From Sinorhizobium fredii (lineage in GTDB: Bacteria > Pseudomonadota > Alphaproteobacteria > Rhizobiales > Rhizobiaceae), in the NCBI RefSeq assembly GCF_002944405.1, contig NZ_CP024307.1, positions 144,501 to 208,500 of the forward strand: a DNA stretch of 64,000 bases, given 5' to 3'. Shown in pieces: positions 10,100 to 18,517 of this stretch. The notes beneath the pieces were generated by a model, which saw only the letters and a program-made list of their open reading frames with translations, was not told where the DNA came from and searched no databases. Made by a program: the position numbers and the translations under genes. Numbering within the stretch: position 1 is the first letter of the stretch; each line of letters begins with the position of its first letter.

Positions 10100-10918
10100 A
10101 TGAGCGAAACGGACATGAAGCTCGTGGTGGTCGGCGCGGCCGGTCGAATGGGCCAGACGCTGATCCGGATCGTTCACGAGACGGCCGGCGTGCGGCTGCA
10201 TGCCGCGATCGAGCGCTCGAATTCGCCTTTCATCGGCCGGGACGCCGGCGAGCTTGCCGGCCTCGGACCGATCGGCGTCCCCGTCACCGACAAGCCGCTC
10301 GAAGCCTTTGTCGAGGCGGAGGGAGTGCTCGATTTCACCGCGCCGGCGGCTAGCGTCGAATTCGCCGGCCTCGCGGCACAGGCGCGCATCGTTCATATCG
10401 TTGGCACGACCGGATGCTCCGCAGACGACGAGGCGAAGATCCGCGCGGCCGCCCGCCATGCACGCATCGTCAAGTCGGGCAATATGAGCCTCGGCGTCAA
10501 TCTCCTGGGCGTGCTCACGGAGAAGGCGGCGCGCGCGCTAGGCCCTGCCGATTGGGACATCGAGATTGTCGAGATGCACCACAAGCACAAGGTCGACGCG
10601 CCTTCGGGCACGGCGCTCCTCATCGGTGAGGCAGCGGCGAAGGGACGCGGCATCGATCTTGCGGACCATTCCGTCCGTGTGCGCGACGGCCATACCGGCC
10701 CCCGCGCGCAAGGTACGATCGGCTTTGCGACCCTGCGCGGCGGCTCGGTCATCGGCGAGCATTCCGTGATTCTTGCGGGCGAAGGTGAACTGGTGACGCT
10801 GTCGCACAGCGCCACGGACCGCTCGATTTTCGCGCGTGGCGCCGTCACGGCGGCTCTTTGGGCGCGCAGCCAGAAGCCCGGCTTCTACTCCATGCTCGAT
10901 GTTCTCGGGCTCAACTGA
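10100..10918 (+). CDS. dapB: 4-hydroxy-tetrahydrodipicolinate reductase
   Basis: Cytosolic NAD(P)H-dependent reductase in the diaminopimelate/lysine pathway, 272 residues, typical for DapB. The Rossmann motif GAAGRMG lies at 12-18. The catalytic and substrate-binding block [16 protein letters not shown] lies near 155-170 and contains the His pair and Lys of the family. The C-terminal domain includes RDGHTGPR and the conserved GEHSV. The gene follows the ABC exporter by 18 bases and precedes gpmA by 28 bases, so the three are probably one transcript ending at the terminator beyond gpmA. DAP links it functionally to the cell-wall genes elsewhere in the window, though it is not adjacent to them. 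Confidence 0.96.
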   Translation: MSETDMKLVVVGAAGRMGQTLIRIVHETAGVRLHAAIERSNSPFIGRDAGELAGLGPIGVPVTDKPLEAFVEAEGVLDFTAPAASVEFAGLAAQARIVHIVGTTGCSADDEAKIRAAARHARIVKSGNMSLGVNLLGVLTEKAARALGPADWDIEIVEMHHKHKVDAPSGTALLIGEAAAKGRGIDLADHSVRVRDGHTGPRAQGTIGFATLRGGSVIGEHSVILAGEGELVTLSHSATDRSIFARGAVTAALWARSQKPGFYSMLDVLGLN

Positions 10919-10946
10919 CACGTCAAACTGCTGAAGGGAAATCGAA

Positions 10947-11582
10947 ATGAGCGGCACTCTCGTCCTCGTCCGGCACGGCCAGAGCGAATGGAACCTGAAG
11001 AACCTTTTCACCGGCTGGCGCGATCCGGACCTGACCGAGCTTGGCGTCGAGGAAGCAAAGGCAGGCGGCAAGGCGCTCGCCGAATACGGCATCAAGTTCG
11101 ACATCGCCTTCACCTCCGATCTCGTCCGCGCCCAGCGCACCTGCCAGATGGTGCTCGACGCCGTCGGCCAGTCGTCGCTGGAAACGATCCGCGACCAGGC
11201 GCTCAACGAGCGCGACTACGGCGATCTCTCCGGCCTTAACAAGGACGATGCCCGCGCCAAATGGGGCGAGGAGCAGGTGCATATCTGGCGCCGCTCCTAT
11301 GACGTGCCGCCGCCCGGCGGCGAAAGCCTGCGCGACACCGGCGCCCGCGTCTGGCCGTACTACCTGACCGAAATCCTGCCGCGCGTGCTCGCCGGCGAGA
11401 AGGTGCTGGTCGCCGCCCACGGCAACTCGCTGCGCTCGCTCGTCATGGTGCTCGATCGCCTGACCAAGGAACAGGTCCTGAACCTCAACCTCGCGACCGG
11501 CGTGCCGATGGTCTACAAGCTGAAGGCGGATTCCACCGTCGCCTCCAAGGAAGTGCTCGGCGACATGTCGGCCGCGCATTGA
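10947..11582 (+). CDS. gpmA: 2,3-bisphosphoglycerate-dependent phosphoglycerate mutase
   Basis: Glycolytic enzyme interconverting 3- and 2-phosphoglycerate, 211 residues. The RHG motif [10 protein letters not shown] near residues 7-16 contains the phosphohistidine (His10). [12 protein letters not shown] near 88-99 supplies the catalytic Glu, and AHGNSLR holds the second active-site His. It is shorter than E. coli GpmA (250) but matches the compact form found in alphaproteobacteria. A GAAGGGA ribosome site lies about 8 bases before the ATG. It is followed by a strong terminator. Confidence 0.96.
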   Translation: MSGTLVLVRHGQSEWNLKNLFTGWRDPDLTELGVEEAKAGGKALAEYGIKFDIAFTSDLVRAQRTCQMVLDAVGQSSLETIRDQALNERDYGDLSGLNKDDARAKWGEEQVHIWRRSYDVPPPGGESLRDTGARVWPYYLTEILPRVLAGEKVLVAAHGNSLRSLVMVLDRLTKEQVLNLNLATGVPMVYKLKADSTVASKEVLGDMSAAH

Positions 11583-11605
11583 GCGCCCACATCCTCGATC
11601 GAAGC

Positions 11606-11636
11606 AAAAGGGGCGCCGCGGCGCCCCATTTTGTTT
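11606..11636. terminator. Bidirectional intrinsic terminator between gpmA and ogt
   Basis: Perfect GC hairpin GGGGCGCC-GC-GGCGCCCC at 11610-11627, preceded by AAAA and followed by ATTTTGTTT. The flanking A and T runs extend the stem and let it serve both converging genes. Confidence 0.9.
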
Positions 11637-12508
11637 CATGCCTTTCCCGCTTCCCAGCCGAGGATCGCCCGCTTTCGCGTCAGCCCCCAATGATAGCCGG
11701 TGAGTTCGCCGCCCTTGCCGAGCGCCCGGTGGCAGGGCACGACAAAGGAGATCGGGTTGCGGCCGACGGCCGCTCCGACGGCGCGCGACGCGGTCGGTTG
11801 GCCGATTTCGCCGGCGATCTTCGAATAGGTCGTCGCCTTGCCGAGCGGAATGTTCAACAGCGCCTGCCAGACCCGGATCTGAAAGTCCGAGCCGATCAGC
11901 ACGATGTTGAGCGGCTCGTCGGCGCACCAGCGCTCCGGGTTGAAGATGCGGGCGGCATAGCGTGCCGTTGCCGCGCTGTCCTCGAAGTAATTGGCGTTCG
12001 GCCAGCGCCGGGCCATGTCCTCGAAGCTCGCCCGCTCCTCGCCGGCGTCGGCAAAGGCAAGGCCTGCGAGGCCGCGCTCGGTCACCATCACCAGCGCCGT
12101 GCCGAAAGGGGAAGGGTGGAAGCCGTAGCGGATCGTCAGCCCCGCGCCGCGCGCCTTCCACTCGCCGGGCGACATCGCCTCATGGGTGACGAAGAGATCG
12201 TGCAGCCGGCCGGGGCCGGAGAGCCCGACCTCGATGCTGGTCTCGAGCAGCGGCATCTCCTCCTGGCGCAGAAGGCGCTTGGCATGGTCGAGCGTCACCG
12301 CTTGCAGGAAGGCCTTTGGCGAAAGACCGGCCCACCGGGTAAAGACCTTCTGGAGCTGCGTCGGCGACTGGCTGAGGCGGCGGGCGATCGTTTCCAGCGA
12401 CGGCTGGTCGCGGTAATCCTCGGTCAGCATCTCGATGACGTGGCGCACCGTGTCGTAATCGGTGCCGTCCGGGGTGATGTCGATGGGAATGGTTGTGACG
12501 ACGTTCAT
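11636..12508 (-). CDS. AraC-type DNA-binding domain fused to O6-alkylguanine-DNA alkyltransferase (Ada-like without the N-terminal zinc domain)
   Basis: DNA-repair methyltransferase that accepts the alkyl group from O6-alkylguanine onto a cysteine in a suicide reaction, 290 residues. Residues about 15-105 form an AraC helix-turn-helix domain (LETIARRLSQSPTQLQKVF, then WAGLSPKAFLQA). Residues 120-285 form the alkyltransferase, with the acceptor Cys259 in the signature VVPCHR and the downstream GYHWGLTRKRAIL. Compared with E. coli Ada (354 residues), the Cys-rich N-terminal phosphotriester-repair domain is missing. Sensing of methylphosphotriesters therefore cannot work as in Ada, and the role of the AraC part is open. 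It converges with gpmA. Confidence 0.9.
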   Translation of the reverse strand: MNVVTTIPIDITPDGTDYDTVRHVIEMLTEDYRDQPSLETIARRLSQSPTQLQKVFTRWAGLSPKAFLQAVTLDHAKRLLRQEEMPLLETSIEVGLSGPGRLHDLFVTHEAMSPGEWKARGAGLTIRYGFHPSPFGTALVMVTERGLAGLAFADAGEERASFEDMARRWPNANYFEDSAATARYAARIFNPERWCADEPLNIVLIGSDFQIRVWQALLNIPLGKATTYSKIAGEIGQPTASRAVGAAVGRNPISFVVPCHRALGKGGELTGYHWGLTRKRAILGWEAGKA

Positions 12509-12572
12509 GGATCATCTCCTGTCATGCCGCAGGAAACCATGCCGGAGACCGGATAACCACCCGATTCTTGAT

Positions 12573-13070
12573 TCATCTCGACCGCGCCGTGGCGAGCGCC
12601 CGGGAGAAGGCGACGGCGAAGGTTTCGCGATCGTCGCGGTTGAGAAACGAACCGACGTCCGTCTGCCGGCCGTCGCCGCTGATCCTCATCGAGACGATGC
12701 CGATCTCCTGGTGGCGCTTGATGCTGAAGCGCGCCCAGAAGGGGTTGAAGCGATGCTCGATCATGTTTCCCGATGGCGCGAACTTCCTCACCGACACGTC
12801 GGTGCGCGAGACGCTGACCTCCTCGCGGGCGCGCGCCGAATGGTAGTTGAGCCAAAAGGCGCCGAAGAGCAGCACGAAATCGAGGCCGAAGAAGAACACG
12901 ATCGGCCAGGCGCCGATGACCAGGAACACCAGGACATGCACGGCGCTCATCGCAGCCGCGATCATCAGCAGGATCTTGAACCCTTTGAGGCCGAGCGAGC
13001 GGTAGGGGGTGAGTTCCGCCGAAAAGATCGGCGCGTCGTTGATGTGTGTCTCGGCGTTGCCTTCGGTCAT
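12573..13070 (-). CDS. DUF2244 family membrane protein
   Basis: Small integral membrane protein of unknown function, 165 residues, conserved in alphaproteobacteria as DUF2244. Two adjacent hydrophobic helices at about 30-75 (LLMIAAAMSAVHVLVFLV and PIVFFFGLDFVLLFGAFWL) are followed by a soluble basic domain with conserved WARF and SFLNRDDRETFA stretches. The start at 13070 (MTEGNAE) is an ATG; the frame can be extended two codons to a TTG, which I did not take. Divergent from nth with only 22 bases between starts. DUF2244 genes next to nth are common in this group, but no functional link is established. Confidence 0.85.
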   Translation of the reverse strand: MTEGNAETHINDAPIFSAELTPYRSLGLKGFKILLMIAAAMSAVHVLVFLVIGAWPIVFFFGLDFVLLFGAFWLNYHSARAREEVSVSRTDVSVRKFAPSGNMIEHRFNPFWARFSIKRHQEIGIVSMRISGDGRQTDVGSFLNRDDRETFAVAFSRALATARSR

Positions 13071-13092
13071 AACCAATGACTATAGATGCAGC

Positions 13093-13869
13093 ATGAAAAA
13101 CGTGAAACGCAAATTGTCGCCGGGACCCGCGAAACCGCGCGCGGCAACGGCTGCCCGCCGATCCACGCGGCAGCGCAGTGTCTATAGCAAGGCGGAGATC
13201 GAGGAAATCTTTCGCCGCTTCTCGGTCCAGCGGCCGGAGCCGAAGGGCGAGCTCGAACATGTCAACGCCTTCACGCTGCTGGTGGCGGTGGCGCTTTCGG
13301 CGCAGGCGACGGATGCCGGCGTCAACAAGGCGACGCGGCCGCTCTTTGTCGTCGCCGACACGCCCGAAAAGATGATGGCGCTCGGCGAAGACAAACTGCG
13401 CGACTATATCAAGACTATTGGCCTTTACCGCAACAAGGCAAAGAATGTCATCGCGCTCAGCCAAAAGCTGATCGCCGATTTCGGCGGCGAGGTGCCGAAG
13501 ACGCGCGAGGAGCTCATGACGCTGCCGGGCGTCGGCCGCAAGACCGCCAATGTGGTGCTGCAGATGGCCTTCGGCCAATCGACCATTGCCGTCGACACGC
13601 ATCTCTTCCGCATCGCCAACCGCATTCGCCTCGCACCCGGCAAGACGCCGGACGACGTTGAGGCCAATCTGATGCGGGTCATCCCGGAGACATATCTCTA
13701 CCACGCCCACCATTGGCTCATCCTGCACGGCCGCTATGTGTGCAAGGCGCGCCGGCCGGAATGCGAGCGCTGCATCATCGCCGACATCTGCAAGTCGCCC
13801 GAAAAGAGTTGCGACATTCCGGCGCCGCTTGTCGAATTGCCGCCACAGGTCCTTCCGGTCGCCGGCTGA
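13093..13869 (+). CDS. nth: Endonuclease III (DNA glycosylase/AP lyase)
   Basis: Base-excision repair enzyme that removes oxidised pyrimidines and nicks the abasic site, 258 residues. The helix-hairpin-helix LPGVGRKTANVVL holds the catalytic Lys150, and VDTHLFRIANR holds the catalytic Asp168. A 4Fe-4S cluster loop is complete: Cys 217, 224, 227 and 233 (C-x6-C-x2-C-x5-C). ATG 13093 gives the basic N-terminus MKNVKRKLSPGP. Upstream in-frame sequence runs into the divergent DUF2244 gene and is unlikely to be used. The N-terminal basic extension of about 35 residues compared with E. coli Nth (211) is common in rhizobia. Confidence 0.96.
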   Translation: MKNVKRKLSPGPAKPRAATAARRSTRQRSVYSKAEIEEIFRRFSVQRPEPKGELEHVNAFTLLVAVALSAQATDAGVNKATRPLFVVADTPEKMMALGEDKLRDYIKTIGLYRNKAKNVIALSQKLIADFGGEVPKTREELMTLPGVGRKTANVVLQMAFGQSTIAVDTHLFRIANRIRLAPGKTPDDVEANLMRVIPETYLYHAHHWLILHGRYVCKARRPECERCIIADICKSPEKSCDIPAPLVELPPQVLPVAG

Positions 13870-13881
13870 CGACCCAGCTCT

Positions 13882-14475
13882 TCATGGGTCGATCAAGCGA
13901 TCGATCAGCCTGTCGATCGCATAGGCATAGTCGGCCCGCGCCGCACCGGCATCGATCTCGAGCGCTGCCCGGTCGAAGGCGGCGGACAAGAGGAAGGCCA
14001 TCGCCTTGACCGCCTTCTCCTCGAGGCGGTGGGGAGCCATGGCCGCGCTCAATCCTTCTTCGAGAGTTCTGCCGCCATGCGCGGCGTCGATCGCCGCCAT
14101 CTCGGTGACGCCGAGGACGGCCGGGCCGTCGAGCAGCAGCAGGCGCACCCGGCCGGGAACCGCCATCGCGTCGAAATAGGCGGCTGCCCCGGCGAGCAGC
14201 GCCTCGCGCGGCGCGAGGCCGTCGGGAGCGAACTGCTCGATCGTTGCGGCGACTTCGCGCGCCTCCCTTTCTATCACCGCCCGAAACAGCGACTTCTTGT
14301 CCTCGAAATGGTGATAGAGCGCGCCGCGCGTAAGCCCCGCCGCGGCGACGATCTCCGGCGTCGCCGTGTCGGCATAGCCCTTGTCGACGAAGAGTGCGTG
14401 TGCCGCGTCGATGATGGCGGCGCGGGTCGTGTCCGAGCGTTCGCGATTCGACCGGCGGCTTCTTTCCTGTTGCAT
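13882..14475 (-). CDS. TetR/AcrR family transcriptional regulator
   Basis: DNA-binding repressor, about 197 residues. The N-terminal helix-turn-helix is clear (IVAAAGLTRGALYHHFEDKKSLF), preceded by the usual AIIDAAHALFVDKGY helix. The C-terminal ligand domain is not recognisable as any characterised sensor. I chose ATG 14475 (MQQERSRR). An alternative ATG at 14505 adds ten residues ([10 protein letters not shown]) but would place the putative operators inside the gene. It is divergent from a VOC-family gene, and CATAC/GTATG inverted repeats lie between them, so autoregulation and control of the neighbour are likely. It converges with nth, with a 12-base gap. Confidence 0.88.
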   Translation of the reverse strand: MQQERSRRSNRERSDTTRAAIIDAAHALFVDKGYADTATPEIVAAAGLTRGALYHHFEDKKSLFRAVIEREAREVAATIEQFAPDGLAPREALLAGAAAYFDAMAVPGRVRLLLLDGPAVLGVTEMAAIDAAHGGRTLEEGLSAAMAPHRLEEKAVKAMAFLLSAAFDRAALEIDAGAARADYAYAIDRLIDRLIDP

Positions 14476-14517
14476 ACATTCAGCCTGTATGTTAATGAGA
14501 TACATACAGATTGTATG
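14473..14517. promoter_or_regulatory. Putative TetR operators in the tetR-VOC divergent promoter
   Basis: Two inverted repeats with the same half-site. CATACAGATTGTATG at 14503-14517 has perfect 6-base arms. CATACATTCAGCCTGTATG at 14473-14491 has CATAC/GTATG arms with a 9-base spacer. They overlap the start of tetR and lie 24 bases or more before the VOC start, a position suited to repression of both. Confidence 0.6.
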
Positions 14518-14540
14518 ATAATGATCGATGGAGGAAAAGC

Positions 14541-14966
14541 ATGAAAACCACGAGCTACTATCCGGTGATCATGACCGCCGATGTGCGGGCTACAGCCGAT
14601 TTCTACGTGAAGCATTTTCGCTTCGAGGCGCTTTTCGAGAGCGACTGGTACATGCATCTGCAGTCGAGCGAGGACGAACATGTCACGCTTGCCGTCCTCG
14701 ACTACCGCCACGAGACCGTTCCGGAGCAACGTCGCGCCCCGGTTCAGGGTCTGCTTTTGAACTTCGAAGTCGAGGATCCCGACCGGCTCTATGCCGAGAT
14801 GCGAGACGCTGGGCTTCCCATTCTCAAGGCCCTCTGTGACGAAGACTTCGGCCAGCGGCATTTCATCACCGCCGATCCGAACGGCGTGATGATCGATGTG
14901 ATCAAGCCGATCCCGCCGAGCGCCGCCTTCGCAGACGCCTATGATGAAAGGGCGCTGCCGGCGTGA
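14541..14966 (+). CDS. VOC (glyoxalase/bleomycin-resistance) superfamily protein
   Basis: Small cytosolic protein of 141 residues with the beta-alpha-beta fold of the vicinal oxygen chelate superfamily. Visible family features are the N-terminal [21 protein letters not shown] (substrate-entry helix), the central [19 protein letters not shown], and the C-terminal [16 protein letters not shown] strand with the metal-ligand-like Asp/Glu region. The reaction is unknown; members include glyoxalases, dioxygenases and antibiotic-binding proteins. GGAGGA at 14530-14535 is a strong ribosome site 5 bases before ATG 14541. It is divergent from the TetR gene and probably its target. Confidence 0.85.
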   Translation: MKTTSYYPVIMTADVRATADFYVKHFRFEALFESDWYMHLQSSEDEHVTLAVLDYRHETVPEQRRAPVQGLLLNFEVEDPDRLYAEMRDAGLPILKALCDEDFGQRHFITADPNGVMIDVIKPIPPSAAFADAYDERALPA

Positions 14967-15095
14967 TGGCGGCATTTTCGCAGCATTGTTAGAGCTCCGG
15001 CGCTACTCGCGCGCCTCAAAGGCGGTACGGCTCTTCCAAATGGTCGGAAAACCGCTATTAACGAACACCGGCCATTCAGGAACCGGACGGAGCTC

Positions 15096-16088
15096 ATGAC
15101 GAAATTCGATGTACTGACGATCGGCAATGCGATCGTCGATATCATTGCGCGCTGCGATGACAGCTTTCTCGTACATAACGGCATCATCAAGGGCGCGATG
15201 AACCTCATCGATGCGGAGCGGGCGGAACTCCTTTATTCGCGCATGGGCCCGGCTGTCGAGGCCTCCGGCGGCAGCGCCGGCAACACCGCCGCGGGTGTGG
15301 CGAGCCTCGGCGGCCGCGCCGCCTATTTCGGCAAGATCGCCAGCGACCAGCTCGGCCAGATCTTTACCCACGACATCCGCGCACAAGGGGTGCATTTCCA
15401 AACCAGGCCGCTCGACAGCCTGCCGCCGACCGCGCGCTCTATGATCTTCGTCACCAAGGACGGCGAGCGCTCGATGAACACCTATCTCGGCGCCTGTGTC
15501 GAACTCGGTCCGGAAGACGTCGAGCCCGACGTCGTCGCTCAATCGACGGTCACCTATTTCGAGGGCTATCTCTGGGACCCGCCGCGGGCCAAGGACGCGA
15601 TCCGCGAGGCGGCAAAAATTGCCCATGCGCACGGGCGCGAAACGGCGATGACTCTGTCGGACAGCTTCTGCGTGCACCGCTATCGGGACGAGTTCCTCGA
15701 CCTGATGCGTTCCGGCACCGTCGATATCGTTTTCGCCAACAAGCAGGAGGCGCTGGCGCTCTACGAGACGGAGGATTTCGATGAGGCGCTTCGAATGCTC
15801 GCCGGGGACTGCAAGCTCGCCGCCGTGACCCTCAGCGAGGAAGGCTCGATCGTCGTTCGCGGCGAGGAAAGGGTGCGGGTCGGCGCGACGGCCGTCGCGC
15901 AGGTGGTCGACACGACCGGCGCCGGCGACCTCTATGCGGCCGGCTTCCTCTACGGCTACACGACCGGCAGATCGCTCGAAGACTGCAGCAAGCTCGGCAA
16001 CCTGGCTGCCGGCATCGTCATCGGCCAGATCGGCCCGCGCCCAATGGTCTCGCTTGCCGGTGCCGCAAGGGAAGCCGCTCTTCTCTAG
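15096..16088 (+). CDS. PfkB-family carbohydrate/nucleoside kinase (adenosine kinase-like)
   Basis: Ribokinase-fold kinase, 330 residues. N-terminal TIGNAIVDIIA and the glycine-rich SGGSAGNTAAGVASLGG near 53-70 form the substrate site. The C-terminal signature DTTGAGDLYAAGFLYG carries the catalytic base Asp278. Sequences of this type in rhizobia are usually annotated as adenosine kinase, which fits the N-terminal block; a sugar kinase cannot be excluded from sequence alone. Single transcription unit downstream of the VOC gene by 129 bases; converges with the SH3 gene. Confidence 0.9.
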   Translation: MTKFDVLTIGNAIVDIIARCDDSFLVHNGIIKGAMNLIDAERAELLYSRMGPAVEASGGSAGNTAAGVASLGGRAAYFGKIASDQLGQIFTHDIRAQGVHFQTRPLDSLPPTARSMIFVTKDGERSMNTYLGACVELGPEDVEPDVVAQSTVTYFEGYLWDPPRAKDAIREAAKIAHAHGRETAMTLSDSFCVHRYRDEFLDLMRSGTVDIVFANKQEALALYETEDFDEALRMLAGDCKLAAVTLSEEGSIVVRGEERVRVGATAVAQVVDTTGAGDLYAAGFLYGYTTGRSLEDCSKLGNLAAGIVIGQIGPRPMVSLAGAAREAALL

Positions 16089-16098
16089 GGTTGGACAG

Positions 16099-16650
16099 CT
16101 ACTTGAAGGCCTCGCCCGGATAGGCGCCCCAGATTTCGCTCTGGGCGATCCAGCCTTCCACCCCTTGCGTCTCGGCATGGCACCAGTCGCCATTGCACTC
16201 GCCGATATGCAAAAGCACGCCCGGCTGCATGCGGGCGACGATCGGTGCGGTGCTCTGCGGGTCGCGTCGCAGATTGACGAAGACGCCTTCGCCCTTGCCG
16301 CGCATCCACGGTGCGGCAACGGCGGTGCGATCGCCGGAAAGCAGCGCCTGGTTGACCCAGCCTTCCGTGCCGTCGGCGTCCCGGATGCGGCGCCAGTTGT
16401 CATATTCCTGGATGATCTCGACGGGAACGCCGTTCTTCAGATAGCGGAAGGCGACGGCGTAGTCGAGGCTCGGCCCGATCCTGAGATTGACGCTCTTGGA
16501 CTTGAGGCTGACGAAGCGGGGGAGCGGCAGACCGCTCGGACCCTTGGCCGCCTGGGCGAAGGCGGCGGAATTCATGCTGGCCGTTGCGAGGACCGTGGCC
16601 AGCAGCAATAGAGAGGCTTTGGAAATGAAGTGACGCATGACGAAGCCCAT
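16099..16650 (-). CDS. Exported SH3-domain protein (SH3_4 / DUF1058)
   Basis: Predicted periplasmic protein, 183 residues, with two bacterial SH3-like repeats that typically bind cell-wall peptides. A signal peptide (MRHFISKASLLLLATVLATA) probably ends after AFA near residue 32. Repeat one runs from about 47 (SKSVNLRIGPSLDYAVAFRY) to the NWRRI and GTEGWV motifs. Repeat two covers VFVNLRRDPQSTAPIVARM to CHAETQGVEGWI. No catalytic domain is attached. The start could be 16650 (MGFV) or 16638 (MRHF); the latter gives a more usual signal peptide. Its partners are unknown. Confidence 0.85.
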   Translation of the reverse strand: MGFVMRHFISKASLLLLATVLATASMNSAAFAQAAKGPSGLPLPRFVSLKSKSVNLRIGPSLDYAVAFRYLKNGVPVEIIQEYDNWRRIRDADGTEGWVNQALLSGDRTAVAAPWMRGKGEGVFVNLRRDPQSTAPIVARMQPGVLLHIGECNGDWCHAETQGVEGWIAQSEIWGAYPGEAFK

Positions 16651-16938
16651 GTTCCGATCCTAAGCGAAGCCTTGCGGTGTCTCAGCGGAGCCGTTCGCCT
16701 TCTCAGGCGCACAAGGCTCGCCGTGGCACGTTGAATTGCCGCATATTCCAAACCTCGGGTCGGTTCCGATCCGAAGAAGCACCCAGAGACGCGCCTCGCC
16801 GGGCGCGCGCCGCGAATCCTTTACCCGGACAGCGACTTTCAATTGTCTTCCCCACCGGGTCTGGTAGAAATTGCGGCTATAGGGGAGAACTATCACCCAA
16901 CTTGGTTAAGGACCCGTCAACGAGGGCCGCTCGCAGGA

Positions 16939-17943
16939 ATGACAAGCAAGAAGAAGCCAACCGTCTACATCACCCGGAAACTGCCGGAAGTCGTCGAAAC
17001 GCGCATGCGCGAGCTGTTCGACGCGGAACTCAACATCGACGATACGGCGCGCAGCCAGCCGGAGCTGGTTGCTGCGGTGAAGAGGGTCGATGTGCTGGTT
17101 CCGACGCTGACGGACCGGATCGATGCGGCGCTGATCGAGCAGGCGGGCCCGCAACTGAAGCTCATCGCGGCCTTCTCGAACGGCGTCGACAATATCGATG
17201 TCGATGCCGCCGCCCGCCGGGGAATAACCGTCACCAACACGCCGAACGTGCTGACGGAAGACACCGCCGACATGACCATGGCCTTGATCCTAGCGGTGCC
17301 GCGCCGGCTTGCCGAGGGCGCGCAGGTGCTGACCGACCGCAAGGGCGAATGGGCCGGCTGGTCGCCGACCTGGATGCTCGGCCGGCGCATCGCCGGCAAG
17401 CGCATCGGCATCGTCGGCATGGGGCGGATCGGCACGGCGGTCGCCCGCCGCGCCAAGGCCTTCGGGCTGTCGATCCACTATCACAACCGCCATCGCGTCA
17501 AGCGGGAGACCGAGGAGATGCTGGAGGCGACCTATTGGGACAGCCTCGACCAGATGCTCGCCCGCGTCGATATCGTCTCGGTCAATTGCCCGTCGACGCC
17601 CGCCACCTATCATCTGCTCTCGGCGCGCCGGCTGGCGCTGATGCGCCCAGACAGCTACATCGTCAACACCGCCCGCGGCGACGTGATCGACGAGACGGCG
17701 ATGATCAAGAGCCTGCGGGAGGGCAAGATCGCAGGGGCCGGCCTCGATGTCTTCGAGAACGAACCGGCCGTCAATCCCAAGCTCATCCGGCTTGCCGGCG
17801 AGGGCAAGGTCGTTCTCTTGCCGCATATGAGCTCGGCGACGCTCGAAGGCCGCATCGACATGGGCGACAAGGTGGTGATCAACATCCGCACCTTCTTCGA
17901 CGGCCACCGCCCGCCGGACCGGGTGCTGCCGGGGCGGGATTGA
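16939..17943 (+). CDS. D-isomer-specific 2-hydroxyacid dehydrogenase (glyoxylate/hydroxypyruvate reductase type)
   Basis: NAD(P)H-dependent cytosolic reductase, 334 residues. The Rossmann motif GIVGMGRIGTAVARRA sits near 158-173, the substrate-binding NGVDNIDVDAAARRGI near 88-103, and the D-2-hydroxyacid signature VNTARGDVIDE near 246. The catalytic His is in LLPHMSSAT near 298. The start MTSKKKPT (16939) follows GCAGGA. A longer open frame upstream is rejected because its extra 32 residues do not resemble the family. Relatives act on glyoxylate, hydroxypyruvate or related short acids; the exact substrate is not resolved here. Confidence 0.92.
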   Translation: MTSKKKPTVYITRKLPEVVETRMRELFDAELNIDDTARSQPELVAAVKRVDVLVPTLTDRIDAALIEQAGPQLKLIAAFSNGVDNIDVDAAARRGITVTNTPNVLTEDTADMTMALILAVPRRLAEGAQVLTDRKGEWAGWSPTWMLGRRIAGKRIGIVGMGRIGTAVARRAKAFGLSIHYHNRHRVKRETEEMLEATYWDSLDQMLARVDIVSVNCPSTPATYHLLSARRLALMRPDSYIVNTARGDVIDETAMIKSLREGKIAGAGLDVFENEPAVNPKLIRLAGEGKVVLLPHMSSATLEGRIDMGDKVVINIRTFFDGHRPPDRVLPGRD

Positions 17944-17985
17944 GGCGGCTATCGGGTGTTTTCGGGTGCAGCCGCCGCGCAACGC

Positions 17986-18013
17986 CTCCCCACAAGGGGA
18001 TCGTTGTGGGGAG
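17986..18013. repeat. Intergenic palindrome (RIME-fragment-like hairpin)
   Basis: Inverted repeat CTCCCCACAA (17986-17995) and TTGTGGGGAG (18004-18013) with an 8-base loop, between two converging genes. It resembles the palindromic modules repeated elsewhere in the window and may act as a transcription or mRNA-end element. No T-run follows, so it is not a classical terminator. Confidence 0.7.
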
Positions 18014-18034
18014 CGGCAATACGGGACGCCGCCC

Positions 18035-18517
18035 TTATCGCAGCATCTTCCGCATCTCGATCGATGTCGGGCGGGTGAAGCCCGGATGGGCGGAGCGGCC
18101 GGTCTCAACGAAGCCCCAGGCCGCGAAGGTGGCGTGATTTTCGGTGAGTTCGATCCGCGTCTGGAGCCTCAGCGCCGGCAGTCCGAGGCTTCGGGCGGTC
18201 TCCTCCGCGGCGGTAAGCAGCTGTCGGCCGAGACCTTTGCCCTGATGGCCGGGATCGATGGCGAGCTTGCCGATATAGAGGCAGTCCGGTTCGGGCTTCA
18301 AGAACACGCAGCCAAGAAGATCGGCGCCGTTGGCGACGACGAAACCGACCTCGTCCCTCGATTTTTGGCGCAGGGACTCGACCGTCAGCGCATGGGCGGA
18401 GGAGGGCGGATCGATCCGCCCGTCCATGGAGGCAAAGGATTTCAGGATCAGCGCCAGGAGCTCCTCGTAGCGATCGAAGCCCGGGTCGAGGCGGAGCGTT
18501 TCCATTCCGTCGCTCAA
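18035..18517 (-). CDS. GNAT-family N-acetyltransferase
   Basis: Acetyl-CoA-dependent transferase of 160 residues. The acetyl-CoA-binding motif A is clear: LAIDPGHQGKGLGRQLL (Q/RxxGxG/A). The C-terminal motif B is ENHATFAAWGFVETGR. The acceptor is unknown. Its ATG at 18517 overlaps the stop of the MoeB-like gene by 4 bases (ATGA), so the two are translationally coupled. That coupling is common for GNATs and does not by itself indicate a shared pathway. Confidence 0.9.
   Translation of the reverse strand: MSDGMETLRLDPGFDRYEELLALILKSFASMDGRIDPPSSAHALTVESLRQKSRDEVGFVVANGADLLGCVFLKPEPDCLYIGKLAIDPGHQGKGLGRQLLTAAEETARSLGLPALRLQTRIELTENHATFAAWGFVETGRSAHPGFTRPTSIEMRKMLR

Noticed and set aside
8126..10459. 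Very long open frame (777 codons) on the minus strand opposite the ABC exporter and dapB
   Set aside because: Antisense shadow of GC-rich genes: low-complexity Arg/Asp/Gly/His content, no family features, while the plus-strand genes carry full motifs.
16785..16860. Sequence resembling a tRNA T-arm (GGTTCCGATCC, nearby at 16761)
   Set aside because: No acceptor stem, anticodon arm or D-arm can be drawn around it.
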